NCBI RefSeq assembly: GCF_004919045.1
Contig: NZ_SWDW01000001.1
Span: 124,001 to 188,000, forward strand
Source: Sinomonas albida
GTDB taxonomy: Bacteria > Actinomycetota > Actinomycetes > Actinomycetales > Micrococcaceae
Length of the DNA stretch: 64,000 nucleotides
Direction of reading: 5' to 3'
Below the pieces are notes generated by a model. It searched no databases. It was not told the DNA's origin and was given only the letters and a program-made list of their open reading frames with translations. Made by a program: the position numbers and the translations under genes. How positions within the stretch are numbered: position 1 is the first letter of the stretch; each line of letters begins with the position of its first letter. Of this stretch, positions 18,309 to 27,126 are shown piece after piece.

Positions 18309-18327
18309 AAATTTTGTCCGTTTGACC
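18309..18327. promoter_or_regulatory. Degenerate IolR-like half-site with TTGACC
   Basis: ATTTTGTCCGTTTGACC shares nine bases (ATTTTGTCC) with the reverse complement of the better site at 31796, but the second half is changed. It lies between the divergent LacI gene and sugar porter gene. This is the weakest of the operator-like sites and may instead belong to the LacI protein. Confidence 0.3.
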
Positions 18328-18409
18328 TTACATTTAAATCTTTCGCGCGTTAGTGTTGGGTGAGACGCGGGTCACTAAGGGGCCCGCCAGCATGACAAAG
18401 GAGTCCTGA

Positions 18410-19879
18410 ATGGCCACCGCCTCTGCGCACAGCGGAACGTCGAGTTCGTCACCGCTCCCGCCCCTCACCAACGGCCCCCATCGGAAGCGCCTCGGCCTCG
18501 TGGCCCTCGTCGCGACGTTCGGCGGTCTCCTCTTCGGCTACGACACGGGCGTCATCAACGGCGCGCTGAGCCCGATGTCGGCGGAGCTCGGACTGACCCC
18601 GATCACCGAGGGCGTGGTCACCGCCTCGCTCGTCTTCGCGGCCGCGATCGGCGCCATCTTCGGCGGGCGCCTCTCGGACGCCTGGGGCCGGCGGAGGACC
18701 ATCATCCTCCTCGCCGTCCTGTTCTTCGCCGGAACCGTCGCGGTCGTGGCGACGCCGAACTTCGAAGTCCTCGTCTTCGGCCGCATCCTCCTGGGCCTCG
18801 CCGTCGGCGGCGCCTCGACCGTGGTGCCGGTGTTCCTCGCGGAGCTCGCGCCCTACGAGATCCGCGGCTCGATCGCGGGCCGCAACGAGCTCGCGATCGT
18901 CGTGGGCCAGCTCGCGGCGTTCGTGGTCAACGCCATCATCGGGAGCGTGTTCGGCAATATCGGCGGCGTGTGGCGCATCATGTTCACGATCTGCGCTCTG
19001 CCTGCCCTCGCGCTGTTCTTCGGCATGCTGCGCATGCCTGAGTCGCCGCGCTGGCTCGTCGAGAAGGGCCGCCGCCAGGAGGCCCTCGCCGTTCTCCAGA
19101 CCGTGCGCTCGGGCGAGAGGGCGGCCGCCGAGCTCGCCGACGTCGAGCAGATCGCGAAGGAGGAGCGTGAGAGCCACCAGCTCGGCTGGCGCGCGATCTT
19201 CTCGAACAAGAACCTGTTGCGCATCCTGCTCGTGGCGATCGGCCTCGGCGTGGCGCAGCAGCTCACCGGCATCAACTCGATCATGTACTACGGCCAGACT
19301 GTGCTCACGGAGTCGGGCTTCAGCAAGGACGGCGCGCTCATCGCCAACATCGCCCCCGGCGTGATCGCCGTGGTCGGCGGCATCATCGCGCTGCGGATGA
19401 TGGATCGGCTGGACCGCCGCAAGACGTTCATCACCGGCCTCTCGCTGACCACGGCATGCCACGTCCTCATCGGCGTCGCCTCGATGGCCCTGCCGGTCGG
19501 CAATCCGCTCCGTCCCTTCGTGATCCTCTTCCTCGTCGTCGCGTTCGTCGGCTCGATGCAGACGTTCCTCAACGTCGCCGTCTGGGTCTACCTCTCGGAG
19601 ATCTTCCCCCTGCACATGCGCGGCTTCGGCATCGGGGTGGCCGTGTTCGCACTCTGGGTGGTCAACGGCTTCCTGTCGCTGTACTTCCCGTCGATGGTCG
19701 CGGCGATGGGGATCACCGGGACGTTCTTCCTCTTCGCCGTCGTGGGTGCTCTGGCCCTGATCTTCGTGATCACCCAGGTTCCGGAGAGCCGCGGCCGTAC
19801 CCTCGAGGCGCTCGAGGAGGACGTGACGACCGGCGCGATCTACCTCGTCCACAAGAAGCAGGCGGCTGTTTCCTCCTGA
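18410..19879 (+). CDS. iolT: MFS sugar porter, likely myo-inositol uptake (IolT type)
   Basis: A 489-residue proton-linked sugar porter with 12 helices. Family signatures are GGLLFGYDTGVINGAL in helix 1, GRLSDAWGRRR after helix 2, PESPRWLVEKGR before the central loop, the helix 7 QQLTGINSIMYYG, DRLDRRKTF, and the C-terminal PESRGRTLEALEED. The QQLTGINSIMYYG motif and the adjacent inositol cluster favour inositol, but other polyols or hexoses are possible. ATG 18410 has AAGGAG. It is divergent from a LacI regulator and is followed by a strong hairpin. Confidence 0.85.
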   Translation: MATASAHSGTSSSSPLPPLTNGPHRKRLGLVALVATFGGLLFGYDTGVINGALSPMSAELGLTPITEGVVTASLVFAAAIGAIFGGRLSDAWGRRRTIILLAVLFFAGTVAVVATPNFEVLVFGRILLGLAVGGASTVVPVFLAELAPYEIRGSIAGRNELAIVVGQLAAFVVNAIIGSVFGNIGGVWRIMFTICALPALALFFGMLRMPESPRWLVEKGRRQEALAVLQTVRSGERAAAELADVEQIAKEERESHQLGWRAIFSNKNLLRILLVAIGLGVAQQLTGINSIMYYGQTVLTESGFSKDGALIANIAPGVIAVVGGIIALRMMDRLDRRKTFITGLSLTTACHVLIGVASMALPVGNPLRPFVILFLVVAFVGSMQTFLNVAVWVYLSEIFPLHMRGFGIGVAVFALWVVNGFLSLYFPSMVAAMGITGTFFLFAVVGALALIFVITQVPESRGRTLEALEEDVTTGAIYLVHKKQAAVSS

Positions 19880-19922
19880 GCCCTCGGTGCGGGAGCTTTC
19901 CCGGACGAGCCTCTGGGCTGGC

Positions 19923-19953
19923 GACGTCGGCACGCAGGGTGCGTGCCGACGTC
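19923..19953 (+). terminator. Hairpin after the sugar porter
   Basis: GACGTCGGCACGCA (19923-19936) pairs perfectly over 14 bp with TGCGTGCCGACGTC (19940-19953) around a GGG loop. There is no long T-run, but it stands 43 bp after the stop and just before the next operator, so it separates the porter from the tautomerase promoter. Confidence 0.75.
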
Positions 19954-19960
19954 GTGCGCA

Positions 19961-19978
19961 ACTTTGTTAGGACAAAGT
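19961..19978. promoter_or_regulatory. IolR-like operator 1, tautomerase promoter
   Basis: ACTTTGTTAGGACAAAGT is an interrupted palindrome (ACTTTGT, four bases, ACAAAGT) and the most symmetrical copy of the operator. Its reverse complement contains TGTCCTAACA, which fits the KGWCHTRACA motif I recall for C. glutamicum IolR. Confidence 0.7.
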
Positions 19979-20010
19979 CTGGCATCTTGATTCAGATGGC
20001 GATATGGTGG

Positions 20011-20027
20011 ATTTGTTAGCACAAAGT
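20011..20027. promoter_or_regulatory. IolR-like operator 2, tautomerase promoter
   Basis: ATTTGTTAGCACAAAGT, 50 bp downstream of operator 1 and ending 18 bp before the tautomerase start, where it would cover the transcription start or ribosome loading region. Two sites this far apart on the same face of DNA could support looping. Confidence 0.65.
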
Positions 20028-20045
20028 CCTCGCAAGGAGTCCCAG

Positions 20046-20450
20046 ATGCCCCTCGTTCGCATCGATGTCAACACCGGCCGCACGCCCGATGAGATCACGC
20101 GGCTGAGCCGCGCGATCCACGACGCCATCCTCGCGGAGTACCGCATCCCGGAGCGCGACTACTTCCATGTGGTCACCGAGCACCCACAGGGCCAGATCGT
20201 GGCGCAGGATGCGGGCTTGGGCTTCGAGCGCACGGCCGGCGTGGTCATGATCCAGATCTTCACCCAGGCGGGGCGCACGCAGGAGGCGAAGGCGGGCCTC
20301 TTCGCGGCGATCTCGCGCAATCTCGCGGAGGTCGGAGTGCCTGGCGAGGATGTGTTCATCGGCTACGTCGAGAATGGCGCGGGGGACTGGTCCTTCGGAT
20401 TCGGGCGGGCGCAGTACGTCACGGGAGAGCTCGCGGTCCCGGCTGGCTGA
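20046..20450 (+). CDS. Tautomerase family protein
   Basis: A 134-residue 4-oxalocrotonate tautomerase-superfamily protein beginning MPLVRIDVNTGRT, so removal of Met exposes the catalytic Pro1. The length is about twice that of classic 4-OT and the internal sequence (DYFHVVTEHPQG, GYVENGAGDWSFG) fits the Tautomerase_2 branch. Members interconvert keto and enol forms. It has AAGGAGT before ATG 20046, two IolR-like operators upstream, and precedes iolC. A role tautomerising an inositol-derived keto intermediate is inference; tautomerases are not part of the textbook pathway. Confidence 0.8.
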   Translation: MPLVRIDVNTGRTPDEITRLSRAIHDAILAEYRIPERDYFHVVTEHPQGQIVAQDAGLGFERTAGVVMIQIFTQAGRTQEAKAGLFAAISRNLAEVGVPGEDVFIGYVENGAGDWSFGFGRAQYVTGELAVPAG

Positions 20451-20483
20451 GGCTTCCTTGGAACCCAAATGTAAGTACAAACT

Positions 20484-20497
20484 TTTGACAGGACATT
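20484..20497. promoter_or_regulatory. IolR-like operator upstream of iolC
   Basis: TTTGACAGGACATT contains a perfect TTGACA -35 (20485-20490) within the operator, so a bound repressor would block polymerase. A good -10 at 17 bp is not evident. It is 94 bp upstream of the iolC GTG. Confidence 0.6.
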
Positions 20498-20590
20498 GGT
20501 TCTGTAGGAGAGTGGGTCTGTGGCCGCCGCCACAGGCAGCGGAACCGGCCCCGGATCCCGGGGGACATCAGCACGAAAGGCACAGCGATC

Positions 20591-21580
20591 GTGACCTACG
20601 ACGTTCTCACGATGGGACGCATCAGCGTCGACATCTACCCCAATGACATCGGCGTCGGCATTGCGGACGTCACGAGCTTCGGAAAGTACCTCGGCGGCTC
20701 GCCCTCCAACGTGGCGGTCGCGGCCTCGCGGCACGGGCGCCGCACCGCCGTCGTCACCCGCACGGGGGACGACCCGTTCGGCGAGTACCTCCACCGGGAG
20801 CTGGCCAAGTTCGGCGTCGATGATCGCTTCGTGACCCCGGTCGTTGGGCTCCAGACGCCGGCGACATTCTGCGCGATCATGCCCGAGACCCACGAGTTCC
20901 CGCTCTACTTCTACGGCCGCTTCCCGACCGCCCCCGACCTGCAGATCAAGGCCGAGGAGCTCGACGTCGAGGCCATCCGGGCCGCGCGGATCTTCTGGTC
21001 GACCGTCACGGGCCTGTGCCAGGAGCCGAGCCGGTCCGCCCACATCGCGGCGCACGAAGCCCGCCCCCGCGCGGGCCTCACGGACGGCCAGTTCACGGTC
21101 CTGGACCTCGACTACCGGCCAATGTTCTGGGACTCCGAGGATGCCGCCCGCGAGCAGGTCGCAAACGTCCTGCCGCACGTCACGGTCGCGATCGGCAACG
21201 AGGAGGAGTGCGCGGTCGCGGTCGGCCACGGCACGCCGGACGAGCAGGCGGACCGCCTCCTGGCCGCGGGCGTCGAGATCGCGGTCGTGAAGCTTGGCCC
21301 CGAGGGTGTCATGGCCAAGACCCGCACCGAACGTGTGGTCTCCGCGCCGGTCCCGGTCGAGACGCTCAACGGCCTCGGCGCGGGCGATTCGTTCGGCGGC
21401 GCGTTCTGCCACGGACTGCTCTCGGGCTGGCCGCTCGCCCAGGTCCTGGACTACGCGAACGCCGCCGGCGCGATCGTCGCCTCGCGCCTCTCCTGCGCGG
21501 ACGCGATGCCGACGCCAGCCGAGGTCACCTCGCTCCTCGCGGAGCGCGGCCGCCTCGTCCCCGAGGCGGTGGCCCAGTGA
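20591..21580 (+). CDS. iolC: 5-dehydro-2-deoxygluconokinase
   Basis: IolC phosphorylates 5-dehydro-2-deoxy-D-gluconate, the fifth step of myo-inositol breakdown. It is a 329-residue PfkB/ribokinase-fold enzyme: GRISVDIYPNDIGV at the start, the family signature GGSPSNVAVAASRHG, and the C-terminal GLGAGDSFGGAFCHGLL with the catalytic Asp. GTG 20591 has AAAGG upstream. The stop overlaps the next GTG (GTGA), so translation is coupled to the aldolase. It is first in a seven-gene inositol operon. Confidence 0.92.
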   Translation: MTYDVLTMGRISVDIYPNDIGVGIADVTSFGKYLGGSPSNVAVAASRHGRRTAVVTRTGDDPFGEYLHRELAKFGVDDRFVTPVVGLQTPATFCAIMPETHEFPLYFYGRFPTAPDLQIKAEELDVEAIRAARIFWSTVTGLCQEPSRSAHIAAHEARPRAGLTDGQFTVLDLDYRPMFWDSEDAAREQVANVLPHVTVAIGNEEECAVAVGHGTPDEQADRLLAAGVEIAVVKLGPEGVMAKTRTERVVSAPVPVETLNGLGAGDSFGGAFCHGLLSGWPLAQVLDYANAAGAIVASRLSCADAMPTPAEVTSLLAERGRLVPEAVAQ

Positions 21581-22584
21581 CCACGACGATGCCTGCGTCT
21601 ACTGCCAGCGGGTCAACGGCCAGCGGGTCTGCTGTCAGCGGCCTGCCCCAGGGCGCGTTCGACGACGACCCCCGCCGCTACGAGCACCTGACCAAGATCC
21701 GGCTCGAGGATCCCGAGGCGATCGCCAGGGCTGCGCGCGAGCGGAAGCCGCATCCCGGCGTCGTCCTCGGCAAGCAGAACTTCATCGTCGCCGCGGATCA
21801 TCCGGCGCGCGGTGCCCTCGCCGCGCAGGGCCGCCCGGAGGCTATGGCGGACCGACGCGAGCTGCTGGACCGCCTCCAGATCGCGCTCGCGAACCCCGCA
21901 GTGGACGGCGTCCTTGCGAGCCCGGACATCATGGATGATCTGCTGCTCCTCGGGGCGCTCGACGGGAAGCTGCTGTTCGGCTCGATGAACCGCGGCGGAC
22001 TCGCCGGGTTCGTCAACGAGTTCGACGACCGCTTCACAGGACACACCGCCGCCGCGCTCGAGGCGATCGGCGCGACCGGCGGGAAGATGCTCACCCGCAT
22101 CTGCCTCGGCGACCCCGCGACCGCGTCCATCCTCGAGGCCACGGCGAAGGCGATCGATGCCCTCGCCGAGCGGAGGCTCGTTGCGATGGTCGAGCCGTTC
22201 CTCTCCTCGTGGGTGGACGGCAAGGTCACGAACGACCTCTCCGCGGACGCCGTCATCAAGTCGGTCGCGATCGCCTCGGGCCTCGGTTCGACGAGCGCGT
22301 ACACGTGGATGAAGCTGCCAGTGGTGGCGGAGATGGAACGTGTCATGGCCTCGACGACCATGCCGACCGTGCTGCTGGGCGGGGACCCCGCGGGCCACCA
22401 GGACGAGGTGTTCGCCGAGTGGGGCAAAGCCCTCGCGCTCCCGGGCGTGCAGGGCCTCACGGTCGGACGCACCATGCTGTACCCGGCGGACGGCGACGTC
22501 GCCGGCGCAGTCGCCGCGGCCGCGTCGCTGCTGCGCACCGAAGAAATCCCGGCCGGAGACTACGCCAAGGAGGCCCAGAAGTGA
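21577..22584 (+). CDS. Class I aldolase, Cgl0159 type, IolJ-like role
   Basis: A 335-residue (beta/alpha)8 protein of the DeoC-like Cgl0159 family. After a Ser/Thr/Ala-rich, poorly conserved N-terminus of about 25 residues it has NFIVAADHPARGAL, a likely Schiff-base region KMLTRIC, and WMKLPVVAEMERVM with a Lys in a strand-6-like position. Actinobacteria lack IolJ of the Bacillus type, and this family sits beside iolC in several of them. I infer that it cleaves the 6-phospho product of IolC to dihydroxyacetone phosphate and malonate semialdehyde. GTG 21577 overlaps the iolC stop. Confidence 0.75.
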   Translation: MTTTMPASTASGSTASGSAVSGLPQGAFDDDPRRYEHLTKIRLEDPEAIARAARERKPHPGVVLGKQNFIVAADHPARGALAAQGRPEAMADRRELLDRLQIALANPAVDGVLASPDIMDDLLLLGALDGKLLFGSMNRGGLAGFVNEFDDRFTGHTAAALEAIGATGGKMLTRICLGDPATASILEATAKAIDALAERRLVAMVEPFLSSWVDGKVTNDLSADAVIKSVAIASGLGSTSAYTWMKLPVVAEMERVMASTTMPTVLLGGDPAGHQDEVFAEWGKALALPGVQGLTVGRTMLYPADGDVAGAVAAAASLLRTEEIPAGDYAKEAQK

Positions 22585-24563
22585 GCACCCGCAGGATGAC
22601 CGTCGCCCAGGCGCTCGTCGAGTTCCTGGGCCGGCAGTACACGGTTGATTCGGTCGGCGGACCCGGGCCCGGCGGGGAATACCGCGAACGGCTCATCCCG
22701 GGCATGTTCGGCATCTTCGGCCACGGCAACGTCGCGGGCGTGGGCCAGGCCCTCAAGCAGTGGCAGGTCGCGGACCCGTCGCTCATGCCGTACTACCAGG
22801 GGCGGAACGAGCAGGCCCAGGTGCACCAGGCCGTGGGCTACGCCCGCCACACCCGCCGCCGGCAGACATTCGCGGTCTCGACCTCGATCGGGCCCGGCTC
22901 CTCGAACCTGCTCACAGGCGCCGCGCTGGCCACGGCGAACCGGCTCCCCGCGCTCCTGCTGCCCTCGGACACGTTCGCCACTCGCGCCGCCGACCCGGTG
23001 CTCCAGCAGCTCGAGCAGCCGCACGGCTACGACATCACGGTCAACGACGCGTTCCGGCCCCTGTCGAAGTACTTCGACCGCGTGAACCGGCCCGAGCAGC
23101 TGTTCTCGGCGCTCCTGCACGGCCTCCGCGTGCTCACCGACCCGGCCGAGACCGGCGCCGTCACGATCGCGCTCCCGCAGGACGTCCAGGCCGAGGTCTT
23201 CGACGTCCCCGAGGAGTTCCTCGCCGAGCGCGAGTGGCGCATCCGCCGTCCCGAGCCCGAGGCCGAGGACATCGCCCGCGCCGCGGAAGCGATCCGAGCC
23301 GCCAAGCGCCCGCTCATCGTGGCCGGCGGCGGCGTCCTGTACGCGTTCGCCCAGGATGCGCTCCGCGAGTTCGCCGAGGCGACCGGCATTCCGGTGGGCT
23401 GGACGCAGGCCGGCGTCGGCGTCCTGCCGTGGGACCACGCCCAGGCCCTCGGCGCGATCGGCTCGACGGGCACGACGGCGTCCAACGCCCTGGCCCGCGA
23501 GGCGGACCTCGTCATCGGCATCGGCACGCGCTACGAGGACTTCACGACCGCCTCCCGCACGGCGTTCCAGAACCCGCGCGTGCGGTTCCTGAACATCAAC
23601 GTCGCCGCGATCGACGCCTACAAGCACGGAACCTCGCTTCCGATCGTCGCCGACGCGCGCAAGGCGCTCGTGCAGCTGACGACGGCGCTGGGCGGCTACC
23701 GCGTGGGCGCCGACCTCGAGACGGTGGTCGCCACGGAGAAGACGCGCTGGGACGCGACCGTCGACGCGGCGTTCGCCGAGCGGTTCTCGCCGCTCGTGTC
23801 CCAGAACGCCATCATTGGCGCGGTCAACCGCGCGATGGACCCGCGCGACGTCGTCATCTGCGCCGCCGGATCGCTCCCGGGCGACCTGCACAAGATGTGG
23901 CGCGTCCGCGATCCGTTCGGGTACCACGTCGAGTACGCGTTCTCCTGCATGGGGTACGAGATCCCGGGCGGCCTCGGCGTCAAGCGCGCCGCGCTCGACG
24001 CGTCCTCGCGAGGCAACGCGGGAGGCAGCGCGGACGAGCGCGAGGCGAGCCGCGACGTCGTCGTCATGGTCGGGGACGGTTCGTACCTCATGATGCACAC
24101 CGAGCTCGTCACGGCGGTCGCGGAGGGCATCAAGCTCATCGTGGTACTCATCCAGAACCACGGCTACGCGTCGATCGGCGCGCTTTCCGAGTCGCTCGGC
24201 TCGCAGCGCTTCGGCACGAAGTACCGCACCCTGGACCGCGAGCAGCACACGTTCGACGACGGCGACAAGCTCCCGATCGACCTCGCCACGAACGCCGAGA
24301 GCCTGGGCGTCACGGTGTACCGGATCGAGCCGGGCCCGGAGGCAATCGCCGACCTCGAGGCCGCGGTGGCCAAGGCCAAGGCCGCCCCAGAGGGCTCGGG
24401 CCCGATCGTGATCCACATCGAGTCCGACCCGCTCATCGACGCCCCGAGCTCCGAGTCCTGGTGGGACGTCCCCGTCTCCGGCGCCTCCGAGCTCGAGTCC
24501 ACGAAGCAGGCGTTCGCCGCCTACACCGAGCACAAGTCCAGCCAGCGGCCCTTGCTCGGGTGA
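22581..24563 (+). CDS. iolD: 3D-(3,5/4)-trihydroxycyclohexane-1,2-dione hydrolase
   Basis: IolD is a thiamine-diphosphate enzyme that opens the ring of THcHDO in myo-inositol breakdown. The 660-residue length is normal. It starts MSTRRMTVAQALVEFLGRQ, then FGIFGHGNVAGVGQALKQ (TPP-activating region), a central domain with IVAGGGVLYAFAQDAL, and the C-terminal Mg-TPP motif GDGSYLMMHTELV ending in QNHGYASIGALS. GTG 22581 overlaps the previous stop and has AAGGAGG upstream. Confidence 0.94.
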   Translation: MSTRRMTVAQALVEFLGRQYTVDSVGGPGPGGEYRERLIPGMFGIFGHGNVAGVGQALKQWQVADPSLMPYYQGRNEQAQVHQAVGYARHTRRRQTFAVSTSIGPGSSNLLTGAALATANRLPALLLPSDTFATRAADPVLQQLEQPHGYDITVNDAFRPLSKYFDRVNRPEQLFSALLHGLRVLTDPAETGAVTIALPQDVQAEVFDVPEEFLAEREWRIRRPEPEAEDIARAAEAIRAAKRPLIVAGGGVLYAFAQDALREFAEATGIPVGWTQAGVGVLPWDHAQALGAIGSTGTTASNALAREADLVIGIGTRYEDFTTASRTAFQNPRVRFLNINVAAIDAYKHGTSLPIVADARKALVQLTTALGGYRVGADLETVVATEKTRWDATVDAAFAERFSPLVSQNAIIGAVNRAMDPRDVVICAAGSLPGDLHKMWRVRDPFGYHVEYAFSCMGYEIPGGLGVKRAALDASSRGNAGGSADEREASRDVVVMVGDGSYLMMHTELVTAVAEGIKLIVVLIQNHGYASIGALSESLGSQRFGTKYRTLDREQHTFDDGDKLPIDLATNAESLGVTVYRIEPGPEAIADLEAAVAKAKAAPEGSGPIVIHIESDPLIDAPSSESWWDVPVSGASELESTKQAFAAYTEHKSSQRPLLG

Positions 24564-24601
24564 GCAACGCCGTCGTTCGAGCCAATCCAGAAGGAATCAC
24601 C

Positions 24602-26101
24602 ATGACCGTCAAGACCATTCCGCATTTCCTCAACGGCGAAGAGACCAACGGCGTCGGCTCGCGGACGCAGCCCGTGTTCAACCCGGCCACGGGCGAGCAG
24701 TCCGGCGAGCTGCGCCTCGCGGACTCCTCGGACCTGGAGACCGCCGTCGCGAACGCGCGCAAGGCCGCCGAGTCCTGGGGCGACATCTCGCTCGCGAAGC
24801 GCACCGCCGTCCTGTTCTCGTTCCGTGAGCTCGTCGCCGCGCACATCGACGAGCTCGCCGCGCTGATCACGGCCGAGCACGGCAAGGTCCTCTCGGACGC
24901 GAAGGGCGAGATCGCGCGCGGCCTGGAGGTCGTGGAGTTCGCGTGCGGCATCCCGCAGCTCCTCAAGGGCGCGTACTCGGACCAGGCGTCCACGGGCATC
25001 GACGTGTTCTCGTACCGCCAGCCGCTCGGCGTCGTCGCCGGCATCACGCCGTTCAACTTCCCCGTCATGGTCCCGCTGTGGATGGCCCCGGTCGCGATCG
25101 CGACCGGCAACACGTTCATCCTCAAGCCGTCCGAGCGCGACCCCTCGGCCTCGCTGCTGCTGGCCAAGCTGTGGAAGGCCGCGGGCCTGCCCGACGGGGT
25201 GTTCCAGGTCCTGCACGGCGGCAAGGAGACGGTCGACGGGCTCCTGACCCACCCCGACGTGGACGCGATCTCCTTCGTGGGCTCGACCCCGATCGCGAAG
25301 TACGTCCACGAGACGGCCACGGCGCACGGCAAGCGCGTCCAGGCCCTCGGCGGGGCGAAGAACCACGCGATCATCCTTCCCGACGCGGACCTGGACAACG
25401 CCGCCGATCACCTCGCCGCGGCCGCGTTCGGCTCCGCGGGCGAGCGCTGCATGGCGATCTCCGTCGCGGTCGCCGTCGGCGAGGTCGCCGACGCGCTCGT
25501 GGGCAAGGTCGCCGAGCGCGCCGAGGCCGTCAAGGTCGCCGAGGGAACCGACCCCGGCGCCGAGATGGGCCCGGTCATCACCGCGGCGTCGAAGGACCGC
25601 ATGAAGGGCATCGTCACCGCCGCGGCCGACGCCGGAGCGGACCTGGTCGTGGACGGTCGCGAGTTCACCGTCCCCGGCAAGGAGAACGGCTTCTGGTTCG
25701 GGCCGACCGTGATCGACCGGGTCGGGACCGACATGACCGCGTACACCGAGGAGATCTTCGGCCCGGTCCTGGGCGTCGTGCGCGTCGAGACGGTCGAGGA
25801 AGCCATCGAGCTCATCAACTCGAACCCGTACGGCAACGGCACGGCGATCTTCACCTCGTCGGGGTCGAACGCCCGGAAGTTCCACCGCGGCGTGCACGTG
25901 GGCATGATCGGGGTCAACGTCCCGATCCCGGTCCCGGTCGCGTACCACTCGTTCGGCGGCTGGAAGAGCTCGCTCTTCGGCGACAAGCACATCTACGGGG
26001 AAGAGGGCGTCTCCTTCTACACCCGCGGCAAGGTCATCACCCAGCGGTGGCCCGAGCCCACCCACGCCTCCGGCGCCTCCTACAACTTCCCCTCCAACTG
26101 A
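24602..26101 (+). CDS. iolA: (Methyl)malonate-semialdehyde dehydrogenase, CoA-acylating
   Basis: This aldehyde dehydrogenase converts malonate semialdehyde to acetyl-CoA (and methylmalonate semialdehyde to propionyl-CoA). It has 499 residues. Motifs are GVVAGITPFNFPVMVP, the cofactor-binding KPSERDPSA, FVGSTPIAKYVH, and the catalytic Cys283 in FGSAGERCMA. The family-typical GVNVPIPVPVAYHSFGGWK is near the end. The Gly-Gly-Ala-Lys-Asn (GGAKNHAI) loop, in place of the usual catalytic-Glu ELGGK loop, is characteristic of CoA-dependent members. AGAAGGA precedes ATG 24602. Position in the operon gives the last step of inositol catabolism. mmsA is an equally valid name. Confidence 0.93.
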   Translation: MTVKTIPHFLNGEETNGVGSRTQPVFNPATGEQSGELRLADSSDLETAVANARKAAESWGDISLAKRTAVLFSFRELVAAHIDELAALITAEHGKVLSDAKGEIARGLEVVEFACGIPQLLKGAYSDQASTGIDVFSYRQPLGVVAGITPFNFPVMVPLWMAPVAIATGNTFILKPSERDPSASLLLAKLWKAAGLPDGVFQVLHGGKETVDGLLTHPDVDAISFVGSTPIAKYVHETATAHGKRVQALGGAKNHAIILPDADLDNAADHLAAAAFGSAGERCMAISVAVAVGEVADALVGKVAERAEAVKVAEGTDPGAEMGPVITAASKDRMKGIVTAAADAGADLVVDGREFTVPGKENGFWFGPTVIDRVGTDMTAYTEEIFGPVLGVVRVETVEEAIELINSNPYGNGTAIFTSSGSNARKFHRGVHVGMIGVNVPIPVPVAYHSFGGWKSSLFGDKHIYGEEGVSFYTRGKVITQRWPEPTHASGASYNFPSN

Positions 26102-26127
26102 GCACCGCGCTCGACGAAAGGCCTCCG

Positions 26128-27057
26128 ATGACGGATATCGAGAACAAGCTCATCATCGGGACCGCGCCCGATTCGTGGGGCGTCTGGTTCGCCGACGATC
26201 CGAAGCAGACTCCGTGGGAGCGCTTCCTCGACGAGGTGGCCGAGGCCGGCTACAAGTGGATCGAGCTGGGCCCTTACGGCTACCTGCCGTCGGAGCCCTC
26301 GCGCCTCGCGGACGAGCTCAAGGCCCGCGATCTCCAGGTCTCGGCGGGGACCGTCTTCACGGCGTTCCACCGGGGTGGGCATCCGGGGGATGCAGCATTC
26401 GAAGAGGCGTGGGAGCCGGCACGTCGCGTCGCGGAGCTCACGGCCGCGATGGGCGGCGAGCACATCGTGGTCATCCCCGCGATGTGGCGCGACGACGTCA
26501 CGGGCGAGGCCGTCGAGAACGAGGTCCTCACCGCTGAGCAGTGGGATTCGCTGTTCAAGGGCCACGATGAGCTGGGCCGCCGCCTCGGCGACCAGTTCGG
26601 GCTCAAGCAGCAGTTCCACTCGCACGCGGATTCGCACGTGCTCACGCAGGCGGATATCGTCCGGCTTCTCGAGAACACCGACCAGGACCTCGTCAACCTG
26701 TGCCTCGACACGGGCCACGCCGAATACGGCGGAGCGAGCAGCGTGGACCTGATCCGCAAGTTCCCCGAGCGCATCGGCTACCTCCACCTCAAGCAGGTGG
26801 ACCCGGACGTGCTCGCCAAGGTCCGCGCCGAGAACCTCACGTTCGCGGCCGCGAACGCGGCGGGCGTCATGACCGAGCCGCCCGCCGGCCTCCCGGACCT
26901 CCGCGAGGTCATCGAGGCGGTCGAGGCCCTCGACCGCCCGATCTTCGGCATCGTCGAGCAGGACATGTACCCCGTCGCGTTCGACGTCCCGCTCCCGATC
27001 GCGAAGCGCACCCGCAACTACCTCCTCTCGTGCGGCTCGCGCACGCGGGTCTCCTGA
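26128..27057 (+). CDS. IolE-like TIM-barrel protein, candidate inosose dehydratase
   Basis: A 309-residue xylose-isomerase-like TIM barrel. The first strand is IIGTAPDSWGVWFADDPKQTPW and the second has WIELGPYGYLP. Metal-binding-type residues appear in QFHSHADSHV, LCLDTGHAEYGG and YLHLKQVD. No other gene in the operon can supply inosose dehydratase (IolE), which dehydrates 2-keto-myo-inositol with Mn or Co, so that role is inferred. The sequence differs from the Bacillus-type opening (IAPIGWRND), so an epimerase/isomerase role remains possible. GAAAGG lies before ATG 26128. Confidence 0.65.
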   Translation: MTDIENKLIIGTAPDSWGVWFADDPKQTPWERFLDEVAEAGYKWIELGPYGYLPSEPSRLADELKARDLQVSAGTVFTAFHRGGHPGDAAFEEAWEPARRVAELTAAMGGEHIVVIPAMWRDDVTGEAVENEVLTAEQWDSLFKGHDELGRRLGDQFGLKQQFHSHADSHVLTQADIVRLLENTDQDLVNLCLDTGHAEYGGASSVDLIRKFPERIGYLHLKQVDPDVLAKVRAENLTFAAANAAGVMTEPPAGLPDLREVIEAVEALDRPIFGIVEQDMYPVAFDVPLPIAKRTRNYLLSCGSRTRVS

Positions 27058-27126
27058 CCGTCCGGCATACGCCGAACTCTGTCTCCTCTCCGGCGCATGC
27101 CGGGCCTTATGCGAAAGGTTCACAAC

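Noticed and set aside
22760-26101. A 1113-codon plus-strand frame spanning iolD and iolA
   Set aside because: Only the last 499 codons (iolA) have family motifs; the first part is an Arg/Pro-rich shadow of iolD, and a Shine-Dalgarno supports the internal start at 24602.
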